IMG/VR virus record: IMGVR_UViG_3300011113_000590
Coordinates: 1-51,295 of that record
Direction: 5' to 3' (one strand)
Origin: a virus
DNA length: 51,295 nt
Below, in pieces: positions 1-7,869 of the stretch. The notes under the pieces were generated by a model. The model worked only from the letters and a program-made list of their open reading frames with translations. It did no database searches and was not told where the DNA came from. Position 1 is the stretch's first letter. Every line of letters starts with the position of its first letter. The position numbers and the translations under genes are program-made.

Positions 1-249
1 CAGGCAGTGTTGAATGCTATTAACAAAGCATTTGACGAATCCCCTTGGGACGTAAGTTTTCTGGCAGGTGCTAGTGCCGCCGCCGCCCTGCGTGCTGCTG
101 CGGATCAGGTGGTGCCGTCTGACTCCAGCGAACCACGAAACTACCTGCCCGCATTACTGGAGTGCCAACGCATCCGTGCCGAACTCCTTGCTATTGCCGC
201 CGAGATGGTAGGTGAGACTCATGAGACTCAGGCTGTACCTGTAACATAA
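1..249 (+). CDS. Hypothetical protein, probably 5'-truncated by the window edge
   Basis: The reading frame is open from base 1. A GTG at base 7 could serve as a start, but only six bases precede it, so no ribosome site can be judged and the gene may begin outside the window. The visible 80 residues are Ala-rich and helical looking, with an alanine run near residues 21-32, and carry no motif I recognise. GC content is visibly higher than in the next genes. It is followed by a hairpin that may end its transcript. Function unknown. Confidence 0.55.
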   Translation, partial: QAVLNAINKAFDESPWDVSFLAGASAAAALRAAADQVVPSDSSEPRNYLPALLECQRIRAELLAIAAEMVGETHETQAVPVT

Positions 250-257
250 TATTAAAT

Positions 258-292
258 AAAACTAAAGTCAGTAGTTGACTGACCTTAGTTTT
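258..292 (+). terminator. Hairpin with T-tract after the first gene, possible terminator
   Basis: The arms AAAACTAAAGTCAG (258-271) and CTGACCTTAGTTTT (279-292) pair over 14 positions with one mismatch around a 7-nt loop. The 3' arm ends in TTTT. It lies 9 nt after the stop of the preceding gene and 33 nt before the next start. The stem is A/T rich, so its strength as an intrinsic terminator is uncertain; a regulatory RNA hairpin is the alternative. Confidence 0.4.
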
Positions 293-324
293 ACTATACT
301 ATCTTTGTTCATTCATTCAACATC

Positions 325-627
325 ATGGAAATTTCTGCTGACTATCAAGAACAAGTTGATAAATTGTATGCTGCAATACCTGAAAACAAATGGAATGATC
401 TAATCTCATTAACCGCTGATAAAATGACAGAACAACTACCTGTTATTGAATTGATTAATCTTTGTGCATTGATATTTGAACTCGGATATAGACAGGATAA
501 AAAAAGTATGTTACAAGACTTACTTAGAGTCTTTGGACAGGATGCAACTCGTAAGCTTATTGCTGAGGCAGGCATTATGCTTTTGTCCTCAGATACAGAA
601 ACCACTCCCACCAACGACATTTACTAA
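325..627 (+). CDS. Hypothetical small acidic helical protein
   Basis: This is a 100-residue protein predicted to be mostly helical, with Leu/Ile-rich segments at about residues 25-75 and a polar Thr/Ser tail. I recognise no family. The following gene starts 2 nt after its stop, so the two are likely cotranscribed. The antisense frame over the same interval is also open but lacks a sensible start context and is treated as a shadow. Confidence 0.7.
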   Translation: MEISADYQEQVDKLYAAIPENKWNDLISLTADKMTEQLPVIELINLCALIFELGYRQDKKSMLQDLLRVFGQDATRKLIAEAGIMLLSSDTETTPTNDIY

Positions 628-629
628 TC

Positions 630-959
630 ATGGCATTTCAACAACCAGCTAATAAGGTTTTCTTAAACGGCAAACCACTTACATCATGGGCAGAAGAACT
701 ATCAAAGCCAGAGCCTAAAATAATTGCAAGTTCAGTTACTGTGACCCATGACTTTGAACTTCCTGAAGATGAAGAAACAACAACAACATATACTGCCAAG
801 TTGTTAATTAATTTTGATGATAATGGTATTGACTTGAACTACCAAGAAAAAGTAACTGAAGATACCAGTAAATGGGGATCAAGCTCAACGCTTACTATCC
901 CATCTAAAGTATTAGCCATTAAGTTAGCTGAGCTAATACTTGATTACTATGGGTGTTAG
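630..959 (+). CDS. Hypothetical protein
   Basis: This 109-residue protein begins 2 nt after the preceding stop. The middle (about residues 30-80) alternates hydrophobic and Thr/Asp/Glu residues in a beta-rich pattern, and the end looks helical (KLAELILDYY). No domain recognised. Spacing suggests translational coupling with the 325-627 gene. Confidence 0.7.
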   Translation: MAFQQPANKVFLNGKPLTSWAEELSKPEPKIIASSVTVTHDFELPEDEETTTTYTAKLLINFDDNGIDLNYQEKVTEDTSKWGSSSTLTIPSKVLAIKLAELILDYYGC

Positions 960-1036
960 ATAATACTAACATTATATTGTGCTGGCATTAAGTATTTATT
1001 TATGTAAGCCCAGCTTATTTATTTTACTTAAATCAA

Positions 1037-1543
1037 ATGAATCCAATGACAATTAAATGTCCTTGCTGTAATCACGATCACTGCACAACATTACGAGCTA
1101 ACCGTCACTCCAGTGGTGTTATCATGAGATCACGTTTATGTGCCTATTGCAAACAACGCTTTTCTACCTATCAACGACCAGGGGAAACACATCAGACTGT
1201 TGGTTATATGCCAGAAGAATATAGAATGCCTCGACAGTATTCAACACTTACATTTGAATTAGCTGAACAGATAAGGGAACGTGTAGGTAATGGTGAGAAC
1301 CAAAAGGCATTAGCTGTAGAGCTAGGTATCCATCGTTCTACTGTTGGCAAGATAGTCCGTAATATCCTATGGACAAAAGATAAGCCTAAGCAAAGACAAG
1401 AATCAAAAATCTATAAAGTATCTCGTTGTTATGCAGCAGGCTGTGTCCATTGGGAACGTAAATGCACCATGGGATTTACTGAGCTTGATGGACGTGACTG
1501 TGCATGCTATGCAAAAAAGGGACAGTATAGTGAAGTGTCGTAA
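1037..1543 (+). CDS. NrdR-like zinc ribbon fused to a helix-turn-helix, putative regulator
   Basis: The N-terminus carries CPCC near residues 8-11 and CAYC near residues 36-39, followed by QRFSTYQRP. This is the layout of the NrdR zinc ribbon (CPxC...RxxCxxCxxRFTTYE). Instead of the ATP-cone expected in NrdR, the middle (about residues 75-110) is a helix-turn-helix (ALAVELGIHRSTVGKIV). A second Cys-rich patch lies in the last 40 residues (RCYAAGCVHW, GRDCACYAKKG). By inference it is a DNA-binding regulator or DNA-metabolism accessory. The 3' end overlaps the next gene, which has the same architecture. Confidence 0.72.
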   Translation: MNPMTIKCPCCNHDHCTTLRANRHSSGVIMRSRLCAYCKQRFSTYQRPGETHQTVGYMPEEYRMPRQYSTLTFELAEQIRERVGNGENQKALAVELGIHRSTVGKIVRNILWTKDKPKQRQESKIYKVSRCYAAGCVHWERKCTMGFTELDGRDCACYAKKGQYSEVS

Positions 1544-1880
1544 CTGCCGTAGTAAAAACACACGGGTTACCTGCACTCAACATCAAGATCACATTGATCA
1601 GATGTGGCAGTACCGCAGATGTTTGGATTGTGGTACCAGGTTTAAAACCATTTGTATTTATGCAATCAACCGGCCTGGTCCTAAGCTTGGGTCCAAGGGG
1701 GCTATAAAAAATGTAGGATCTGCAAATCAAAATGCAATCCTTACTGAATGTAACGTACGCGACATCCGCACCTTGGCACGTAAAGGATTAATGCAAAAAA
1801 CAATCGCAGAAAAATATGGGTTATCTTCTGCTACAATTAACCGAATCGTTTTACGCAAAGCATGGAGGCATGTGCCATGA
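1530..1880 (+). CDS. Second zinc-ribbon plus helix-turn-helix protein
   Basis: Starting at GTG 1530 gives 116 residues. It opens with a zinc ribbon (VKCRNC, then CLDCGTRF) and closes with a helix-turn-helix (DIRTLARKGLMQKTIAEKYG, then SATINRIV, W) of the kind appended to phage homing nucleases and small regulators. AAAGGGA about 7 nt upstream of the GTG supports this start; ATG 1509 in the same frame is the alternative. It overlaps the previous gene by 14 nt and, with the same domain order, looks like a diverged tandem duplicate. Its stop forms ATGA with the next start. Confidence 0.68.
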   Translation: MKCRNCRSKNTRVTCTQHQDHIDQMWQYRRCLDCGTRFKTICIYAINRPGPKLGSKGAIKNVGSANQNAILTECNVRDIRTLARKGLMQKTIAEKYGLSSATINRIVLRKAWRHVP

Positions 1881-2164
1881 CTAAGAAACAAATTAAGCAA
1901 CTCATTCAAAAACTAAAAAATGCTTATGTAACATGCCATGATTGTGGCGATAAGTATGGTGTGTATTCCGTAGGATGTTCATCAAGCTGGAATGGCATAT
2001 GTAATGTATGTGACAAACTCACAAACATTACAGAAACTAGGGACTACGCCTACTTTGCAACTGGTATTAAACAACTCACCGATCAACTGAACTTACATGA
2101 TGCTGCCTCTGTACCAGCGACTAAGCCAAGCCGAAAAGGCAAGGCTACGCAAGAAGTTAACTAA
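1877..2164 (+). CDS. Small zinc-binding protein
   Basis: ATG 1877 overlaps the preceding TGA (ATGA), giving 95 residues. A lysine-rich helix is followed by CHDC (about residues 20-23) and CNVC (about 43-46), a plausible four-Cys zinc knuckle. The tail is basic (KPSRKGKATQEVN). The position directly after two zinc-ribbon/HTH genes suggests a shared regulatory role, but no family is recognised. Confidence 0.65.
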   Translation: MTKKQIKQLIQKLKNAYVTCHDCGDKYGVYSVGCSSSWNGICNVCDKLTNITETRDYAYFATGIKQLTDQLNLHDAASVPATKPSRKGKATQEVN

Positions 2165-2174
2165 TGTAAAGCTT

Positions 2175-2291
2175 ATGGGGAATATGGCTGAATTAGTATA
2201 CAATCAACAGACTCCCATGACCGAGGAACAAATCAAACTATCAAAAGCCTGTGACAAACGTATGTTGTTTTTAATGGAACTTCTATCATGA
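2175..2291 (+). CDS. Very small hypothetical protein
   Basis: ATG 2175 opens a 38-residue frame; a second in-frame ATG at 2184 is preceded by GGGGAA and may be the true start. The peptide is helical and charged (TEEQIKLSKACDKRMLFLMELLS). The larger frame from 2097 overlaps the previous gene and is less likely. No function can be assigned, and the call rests only on position and ribosome-site likeness. Confidence 0.4.
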   Translation: MGNMAELVYNQQTPMTEEQIKLSKACDKRMLFLMELLS

Positions 2292-2377
2292 ATTAAAATC
2301 CCGACATTGAGAATCCTGGTAACATACGTTTATTAAGATTCCAAGTAGGCCATAGGCGCAGGCAAGCAAGTGATCCG

Positions 2378-2408
2378 CGTCCTAAGCATGACGTTAAACT
2401 GCTATCCA
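2378..2408 (+). promoter_or_regulatory. Repeated intergenic element, copy A
   Basis: It reads CGTCCTAAGCATGACG followed by TTAAACTGCTATCCA. CGTC and GACG can pair as a 4-bp stem around an 8-nt loop. The copy begins 50 nt before the ATG at 2428. The same element occurs at 5375, 6242 and 8816, always 47-50 nt before a start. It lies in a 136-nt gap (2292-2427) where I see no convincing gene. Confidence 0.6.
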
Positions 2409-2427
2409 ACTCACGCTCAACTGAACA

Positions 2428-3210
2428 ATGAACCTTCTTAAGTTTTCCCGTGGCAATGCTAAGCTCAGTAAAAGACTGATTTTTAGTTTACCTGCTGGCT
2501 ATGCATGTCCTAGCGCTGGTGTATGCAGAACATTTGCTGATCGGCACACAGGTAAGATCAATGATAGTCTTACTGAGCTAATCGAAGGTGTTGCAGAGTA
2601 TAGATGCTTTGCTGCCATGGCAGAGACTAGGCCTAACGTACGTGATGCCCGTTGGTATAACTGGGATCTATTACGTGATGCAGCCTATACTGATTCAAAG
2701 CATGCCGTAGATAATATGGCTGCACTTATCTTGGCTTCTATTGATCCATATGATGAGGATCTTGTAAGAGTCCATGAGTCAGGTGACTTCTGGACAGAGC
2801 AGTATCTTATGGCATGGATAGATGTAGCAAGGCAACGCCCTAAAAAAATCTTTTATGCATTTACTAAATCACTTAACATGTGGTTGAACCAGGTTGAGAA
2901 CATACCAAGTAACTTCTTTTTAACTGCATCAATAGGTGGTCAACTTGATAGCTTGATTCCAGGGCGTGAACATATCTTTATCCGTAGGGCATACGTGGTG
3001 TACACAGAGGAAGAAGCCGACGCCCAAAACCTAGAGATCGACCATGACGATAGCCATTGCCTTGGCAACAAACCATTTGCACTATTAGTCCATGGGTCTC
3101 AGAGGGCAGGCTCTAATGCAAGCAAAGCAATACAGCTACGTAAGAAGCAAGGTAAGTTTGTAGGTTATAACACAGTTAAAAAAGTAAAGAAACTAATTGC
3201 TTGCACATAA
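2428..3210 (+). CDS. GP88-family phage protein of unknown function
   Basis: The first 40 residues carry the signature of the phage gene product 88 family: KFSRGNAKLSK, then FSLPAG and CPSAGVCRTFA with paired cysteines. Further on are VRVHESGDFWTEQYLMAWI and FYAFTKSLN, also typical of that family. The order of short beta/alpha blocks suggests a barrel-like fold; the Cys pair may bind metal. At 260 residues it is a full-length member. It follows copy A of the repeated element and precedes a GC-rich hairpin. The biochemical role is unknown. Confidence 0.75.
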   Translation: MNLLKFSRGNAKLSKRLIFSLPAGYACPSAGVCRTFADRHTGKINDSLTELIEGVAEYRCFAAMAETRPNVRDARWYNWDLLRDAAYTDSKHAVDNMAALILASIDPYDEDLVRVHESGDFWTEQYLMAWIDVARQRPKKIFYAFTKSLNMWLNQVENIPSNFFLTASIGGQLDSLIPGREHIFIRRAYVVYTEEEADAQNLEIDHDDSHCLGNKPFALLVHGSQRAGSNASKAIQLRKKQGKFVGYNTVKKVKKLIACT

Positions 3211-3244
3211 GAATAAAGTAGTTAGTATTTAGGTAATCTTGCAT

Positions 3245-3267
3245 CTCCCCCAGACCCCCTGGGGGAG
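3245..3267 (+). promoter_or_regulatory. GC-rich intergenic hairpin
   Basis: CTCCCCCAG (3245-3253) pairs perfectly with CTGGGGGAG (3259-3267) around a 5-nt loop. An outer GTAATC (about 3232-3237) can pair with GATTAC (about 3284-3289), making a larger structure. No T-tract follows the inner stem. It sits 37 nt before ATG 3305. A terminator, RNA processing site or 5'-UTR control element are all possible. Confidence 0.5.
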
Positions 3268-3304
3268 TACCAGGAAAACACCCTGATTACTAGTAGTAAC
3301 CACC

Positions 3305-3538
3305 ATGGCTTACCTCATCAGTTGTACCTTAGATGGTATACCTCATGCTATCCAAGCAGACCAAGAATCAAATCGATTCTATTTAGTCCCATTAACGAAT
3401 GAAACTGCATTAAGTAAAGTGTTATCTCATCCACAAAAAACTGGTATCATCAGCATTCTGAAATGGATTGAAGACAATGATGTAGAGTTATTCAACCAAG
3501 GACTAAAAATTCAAGATGTATCGCTTTACAGAAAGTAA
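3305..3538 (+). CDS. Hypothetical protein upstream of DNA polymerase
   Basis: This is a 77-residue protein with a beta-rich N-terminus (MAYLISCTLDGIPHAIQ) and a helical C-terminus. It overlaps the DNA polymerase start at 3516 by 23 nt, implying coupled translation. No family recognised. Confidence 0.65.
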   Translation: MAYLISCTLDGIPHAIQADQESNRFYLVPLTNETALSKVLSHPQKTGIISILKWIEDNDVELFNQGLKIQDVSLYRK

Positions 3539-5369
3539 GTTTCAAATGGTAACAGCACCAGAAAAACGCTGGTATGTATTCGATCTTGAAACAAATGGGC
3601 TGTATGATGACGTGGTAGAAATCTTCTGCCTCGTCATTTATGATATCCAAAGAAAACAAACTTTTACTTACGGGCCTGATTCTATTGCTGATGGTCTTGA
3701 GCATCTGGCTAGTGCTGATGTACTTATAGGACATAACATAATCTTTTATGACATCCCAGTCATAAGAAAACTTTATCCATTTTATACTTTTAGGGCAGCT
3801 CCGGTTATTGATACCTTGGTATGCACCAGGCTTATATGGCCTAAAGAGATATTATATGATTTAGATCTTAGTGTTTATCCTGAGGTTCCCGCAAAACTTA
3901 AAGGTTCTGCCTCATTAAAAGCTTGGGGCTATAGACTAGCTGACAATAAGATTGAATTTAAAGACTTCTCTGCATACTCAGAGGAGATGGCAGAATACTG
4001 TCGGCAAGATGTAAATGTTACTTACAAATTGCTATGCTTTATTCAATCTCAAAACTATCCTGAGTCATCTTTATTTCTTGAACATGAATTTGCTAAAGCG
4101 ATTAACGATCAGATTATCTCTGGCTTTTCATTTGATGTGGACAAATGTCTTGATCTGGTGGATGTGCTCAGAGACCGCAAAGAAAAACTTGAAGCAGAAT
4201 TGCAGGAAGCATTCCCGCCAATCATACAAGAAGAAATCTTTATTCCAAAAGTAAACAACAAAAATCGTGGATACATCAAAGACGTTCCATTTACAAAAAG
4301 AGTTGAGCACCGATTTAATCCAGGGTCTCGTGCACAAATTATTGATCGGTTACATATTAAATATAAATGGAATCCAGGAAAAACTACAGAAAAAGGAAAT
4401 GCAATCCTTGATGATGATGTGTTGGAAAACTTACCGTTTCCTGAGGCTAAGCTCTTAGCTGAGTATCAACTAATTAAGAAAAGACTAGGGCAAATAGCTG
4501 ACGGTAATAACGCATGGCTAAAGCTTGTTAATAAAGAAGATAATAAAATACACGGTAGTGTTAATACAAATGGATGTATAACAGGACGCTGTAGTCACAG
4601 CAATCCAAATATGGCTCAAGTCCCAGGTAGTTATAGTCCTTACGGTAAAGAATGTCGTTCACTCTTTCATGCTCCCCATGGTTACACCCTTATCGGCGTT
4701 GATGCAAAAGCTTTGGAACTCAGGTGCCTTGCTGGTTACCTTGCCTACTGGGATAACGGTGCTTACGGTAACATGGTCATTAATCCAGATGTTGACATCC
4801 ACACTTACAATCAACAACAGTTTGGAGTAAGTACCAGGGATATATCTAAGCGTTTACTTTATGGATTGTTGTATGGTTGTGGTGGAGTCAAAGCCGGTAC
4901 TATTATTAATCCGAATGAAAAAAATGTAGCAGTTCTTAAACAAATAGGAAGTACTGCTATTAATTCATTCATGGACGGTGTGCCAGCACTTAAATCACTT
5001 AAACAAAAGATTGAAGATAACATTGCTGAACGCAACTATCTAATTGGTTTAGATCGTAGGCAATTGTATTGTCGCTCTGCATTTAAAGGATTAAATGTAT
5101 TACTACAATCAGCAGGTGCAATCCTTATGAAGCAAGTTGTTATTAACATTAACCGCAACTTAAAAGAAGCAGATCTTGTTTATGGCAAGGACTGGATGCA
5201 AGTAGCAATGATCCATGACGAGGTCCAGCTAGTCTGTTTGCCTGAACATGAAGAGTTAGTTAAGACTCAAGCACTAGCTGCGTTTCCCCAGGCGCAACAA
5301 ACCTTTAACTTTCAATGTCTTATTGAAGGCGATGTCAAGGTAGGCTATACTTGGCTTGATTGCCACTAG
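3516..5369 (+). CDS. DNA polymerase, family A, with 3'-5' exonuclease
   Basis: Replicative polymerase of the T7/Pol I type. Exonuclease motifs: DLETNG (D23, E25), IGHNIIFYD, and YCRQDV. Polymerase motifs: motif A GVDAKALELR with catalytic D396; motif B RDISKRLLYGLLYG from R441 with K445; motif C IHDEVQ with H567, D568. All catalytic carboxylates are present, so both activities should be intact. The 617 residues fit the phage subfamily. Motif A has KA where T7 has SG. ATG 3546 is a possible later start. It works with the downstream SSB and the primase-helicase at 18.4 kb. Confidence 0.96.
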   Translation: MYRFTESKFQMVTAPEKRWYVFDLETNGLYDDVVEIFCLVIYDIQRKQTFTYGPDSIADGLEHLASADVLIGHNIIFYDIPVIRKLYPFYTFRAAPVIDTLVCTRLIWPKEILYDLDLSVYPEVPAKLKGSASLKAWGYRLADNKIEFKDFSAYSEEMAEYCRQDVNVTYKLLCFIQSQNYPESSLFLEHEFAKAINDQIISGFSFDVDKCLDLVDVLRDRKEKLEAELQEAFPPIIQEEIFIPKVNNKNRGYIKDVPFTKRVEHRFNPGSRAQIIDRLHIKYKWNPGKTTEKGNAILDDDVLENLPFPEAKLLAEYQLIKKRLGQIADGNNAWLKLVNKEDNKIHGSVNTNGCITGRCSHSNPNMAQVPGSYSPYGKECRSLFHAPHGYTLIGVDAKALELRCLAGYLAYWDNGAYGNMVINPDVDIHTYNQQQFGVSTRDISKRLLYGLLYGCGGVKAGTIINPNEKNVAVLKQIGSTAINSFMDGVPALKSLKQKIEDNIAERNYLIGLDRRQLYCRSAFKGLNVLLQSAGAILMKQVVININRNLKEADLVYGKDWMQVAMIHDEVQLVCLPEHEELVKTQALAAFPQAQQTFNFQCLIEGDVKVGYTWLDCH

Positions 5370-5374
5370 GATCT

Positions 5375-5404
5375 CGTCCTAAGCAAGACGTAAAACTACC
5401 TTCC
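5375..5404 (+). promoter_or_regulatory. Repeated intergenic element, copy B
   Basis: CGTCCTAAGCAAGACG followed by TAAAACTACCTTCCA begins 5 nt after the polymerase stop and 47 nt before the SSB ATG. The CGTC/GACG stem is kept. The stretch after the stem is the most diverged among the AAG-type copies. Confidence 0.58.
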
Positions 5405-5421
5405 ACTTTTCTTTTGATTCC

Positions 5422-6222
5422 ATGAACTTCATTACTGTTTGCGCTCAAACCACACAAGAACCAACTGAGGTTTATATATCGTCTACTAATACAGCAGTAC
5501 GCTGTCCTGTATTATTACCTCCGGTAGGTAATAAAAGTGCAACGCCTATTGAATTAAATGTATATGGCAAGGGCACTGAACGATTTCTTAAAACACCTAA
5601 GGGTGCACACATTTATATTCATGGTGCCAAGCTTAGATACGATCTAGAGGCACGTAGTTTTTCATTGCATGGTGGCATTATTGCTACTGTTAATGAATCA
5701 TTCCCTATCTTTAATACAGTAATCCTTAGTGGACGCTGTGTAAAAAACATTGACAGGGAAGATGTACGTGCATTCAAAACAACAGCAGATGGCTTAATGA
5801 TTACTAATCAAACGCTGTCAGTTAATACTGGTAGGAACCAGGCTGATCTGTTTAACTTTTATGCAATTAATTCGGCTGATGACAAGTTTAATCAAGCTGA
5901 GCTATTGCTAAATATGACAAGGAAAGGAACTGGGCTTACTATCCAAGGACGATTGGTTACTGATACATGGGCAGATAAAGAAACTAAAGAACGCAAATCT
6001 AATACTAAGATCCAACTTGTATCAATGACATTGGCACCCAAGACTCAAGAGTCTTCATCTACACTTAAGCCACATACTACCTCATCATCTGATGAACCGC
6101 AAAGCTTGTGGGGTGGGCGCACTGTAGAAGAAATTGCTGAGCCATGGGGACAGAACGTGGGTAATAACTTGCCTGATCTACCAGGGCGCTTTGATGCCGC
6201 CAATGCTGACCAGCCTTTCTGA
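5422..6222 (+). CDS. Single-stranded DNA-binding protein with two OB-fold-like segments
   Basis: Residues about 93-205 match bacterial SSB layout: FNTVILSGRCVKN, DLFNFYAIN, MTRKGTGLTIQGRLVTDTW, then NTKIQLVSMTLAP. Residues 1-90 show a similar pattern (ELNVYGKGTE, KGAHIYIHGAKLRY), suggesting a second OB fold. A Ser/Thr/Pro-rich linker follows, and the C-terminus ends in ADQPF, recalling the SSB tip that binds partner proteins though less acidic. It should coat single-stranded DNA at the phage fork. It lies directly after the polymerase and is preceded by copy B of the repeated element. Confidence 0.85.
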   Translation: MNFITVCAQTTQEPTEVYISSTNTAVRCPVLLPPVGNKSATPIELNVYGKGTERFLKTPKGAHIYIHGAKLRYDLEARSFSLHGGIIATVNESFPIFNTVILSGRCVKNIDREDVRAFKTTADGLMITNQTLSVNTGRNQADLFNFYAINSADDKFNQAELLLNMTRKGTGLTIQGRLVTDTWADKETKERKSNTKIQLVSMTLAPKTQESSSTLKPHTTSSSDEPQSLWGGRTVEEIAEPWGQNVGNNLPDLPGRFDAANADQPF

Positions 6223-6241
6223 ATTATTAAGATAGCTGGCC

Positions 6242-6272
6242 CGTCCTCAGGCATGACGCTAAACTGCCTGTG
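6242..6272 (+). promoter_or_regulatory. Repeated intergenic element, copy C
   Basis: CGTCCTCAGGCATGACG followed by CTAAACTGCCTGTGTC. The loop is one base longer than in the other copies, so any reading frame through the element is broken while the CGTC/GACG stem survives. This favours a DNA or RNA signal over coding. It starts 49 nt before ATG 6291. Confidence 0.55.
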
Positions 6273-6290
6273 TCAAACCCCGCTACTCAA

Positions 6291-7361
6291 ATGACTAACA
6301 CCTTGTTTGACACCACGACCAACTCACCTACTACGAAATTAACTCCGACCATGGCTACAAAAAAATCCTCCGCTATTGCAACACGTGGCATTGAATCTTT
6401 TGCGTTATTTCAATCTAAAGAATTTGTTTCGGGATACCAAAACTTTGTCACAATCCAACCCCTTAACAAATCTAAAACAAGAGGTTGGTTTGTTCGGACC
6501 GTGGACCTTGGTACTTGCGGATGGAGCGCAACTGAAGATCAATTTGATAAAGGTTCAGTTATCTGGAACTACAAGCAAACTTTTGGTATGGCTCCCAATA
6601 CTTCAATTGAAGAAGGACTCAATTTCACTCAGCCTAGAGTTCAAGTCCTTTTACGTTCTCCCCTTATGGTTGAGGAAACCACAGGGATGAGGCAAACAAT
6701 TGGCACGTTTGATAATGATGATATCAAGTCCCTTTGGGATAATGACAAAGTTGCTGCTGATCTTGCCAACAGTAAAGGTGAAATGTACAAACGTAAGTAC
6801 AGTGTACGCACCAAGTACTTGATTTTTATTCTTACTACAGAAAATCAACGAGCACATAAGCTGCCTATGGTCCTTACCTTGAAAGGACTTAATGGTACTG
6901 ATGCAGCCGAGAAAATTAAGTTATATGAGAAGGAGATGTCTAAGTGTTTGAGCAAAGCACTTGATTCTGAAATCCCATTGGCATTTAATGAAAAGTTTTA
7001 TGCAACAACAGTATTTGCACCTCAGCTTGTTAATGACATGCGCGGCGCTAATAACGTTGAGATATGTGCTATTGAAGGGTTTGATATCCCTGATTACAGC
7101 ACACAAAAAGCAGCAGTCGAATCATTGAATGCAATGAGTATTCCTGATGCAGACCGAGAATCAACTTGGAAATATCAAGTGATGTTCCAGGACTACATAA
7201 ATCAGCATGCTAAGCAAGATGCTGCAAAGCTTGGTGGTGCATATGGAATTCAAGCTGGAGTTGAAATCCTACCTGAATCCCGTGGTCCCAAGGAAGTTAA
7301 TGTATCTTCTTTGCCTAGTGCCAGGGATCCACTGACTGGAGAAGATGATTCACTCATCTAA
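6291..7361 (+). CDS. Conserved-looking hypothetical protein of the replication region
   Basis: ATG 6291 is chosen over the in-frame GTG 6270 because the GTG lies inside element copy C and the 49-nt spacing matches the other copies. That gives 356 residues. The Thr-rich N-terminus (about 30 residues) looks disordered. The rest is a mixed alpha/beta domain with ALFQSKEF, GWFVRTVDLGTCGW and VRTKYLIFILT. It resembles uncharacterised proteins seen in cyanobacteria and their phages, but I cannot name a function. The position after the SSB suggests a DNA-metabolism role. The gene meets a convergent gene, overlapping 4 nt. Confidence 0.78.
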   Translation: MTNTLFDTTTNSPTTKLTPTMATKKSSAIATRGIESFALFQSKEFVSGYQNFVTIQPLNKSKTRGWFVRTVDLGTCGWSATEDQFDKGSVIWNYKQTFGMAPNTSIEEGLNFTQPRVQVLLRSPLMVEETTGMRQTIGTFDNDDIKSLWDNDKVAADLANSKGEMYKRKYSVRTKYLIFILTTENQRAHKLPMVLTLKGLNGTDAAEKIKLYEKEMSKCLSKALDSEIPLAFNEKFYATTVFAPQLVNDMRGANNVEICAIEGFDIPDYSTQKAAVESLNAMSIPDADRESTWKYQVMFQDYINQHAKQDAAKLGGAYGIQAGVEILPESRGPKEVNVSSLPSARDPLTGEDDSLI

Positions 7362-7618
7362 CTCTCTGGTGTAATCTCAGGATTTGCAAGCTCACTATCA
7401 TCTATCAATAGATGTTTGATAGTGAGCAATTCTTTTGCAAGTCCTTTTATTATTCCTTGGCGTTGTACTGCAAGAGACAACAGCAAAGACGCGTACTGTT
7501 TTAGTTCTTTGATTGAGGTATTCTCGTTAATCTCCCGTTGTATTTTTTCTTTCCAGAACAAATCAGCTAACCCTGGGTCAAGTTCTAATTTACTTAAGGG
7601 CATGACTTTGATTTCCAT
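7358..7618 (-). CDS. Small helical protein, convergent
   Basis: ATG at 7618 (minus) gives 86 residues; the longer frame would start with TTG at 7630. The composition is helical with a Leu/Glu/Lys pattern (SIKELKQYASLLLSLAVQRQ, then IIKGLAKELL) resembling small two-helix phage or cyanobacterial proteins. Its 3' end overlaps the plus-strand gene by 4 nt. Being the only minus-strand gene in the first 11.8 kb, it may be expressed separately. The opposite strand is also open here (from 7416), so strand choice is moderately sure. Confidence 0.55.
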   Translation of the reverse strand: MEIKVMPLSKLELDPGLADLFWKEKIQREINENTSIKELKQYASLLLSLAVQRQGIIKGLAKELLTIKHLLIDDSELANPEITPES

Positions 7619-7650
7619 AAGCCTGAACAACTTTGCTCAATGCTATCACC

Positions 7651-7848
7651 ATGAACACAAAACTAAAAGCTGCGATCAAACATACGGCACCCTATGCCGT
7701 GGGAGGAACGCTTCTTGCAGCAGCTGTTGCTAGCCCTATTACTTGGGGAATGCTTGCTTATAACTTATTAAGAATTGGTAAGAGTGCTTACGACTCTGCC
7801 CCTAGCTCTGCTAAGATTCCGGCAGAGCAGGACGACCTGTTTATCTAA
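7651..7848 (+). CDS. Small membrane protein
   Basis: ATG 7651 gives 65 residues. A basic N-terminus (MNTKLKAAIKH) is followed by a hydrophobic stretch at about residues 13-40, rich in Ala/Gly, then a polar acidic tail (PAEQDDLFI). It is probably a single-pass inner-membrane peptide. No family recognised; holin-like roles are possible but unsupported. Confidence 0.6.
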   Translation: MNTKLKAAIKHTAPYAVGGTLLAAAVASPITWGMLAYNLLRIGKSAYDSAPSSAKIPAEQDDLFI

Positions 7849-7869
7849 TCACCAACTCAATTCTAACCA

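Noticed and set aside
2292-2427. Coding frame through repeated element (RPKHDVKLLS)
   Set aside because: The same element in copy C has a one-base insertion that breaks the frame, and no start codon precedes the frame at 2292.
7416-7733. Plus-strand 105-residue frame
   Set aside because: It overlaps the better-supported minus-strand gene and the start of the 7651 membrane protein, and its sequence is Cys/Ser-rich shadow-like.
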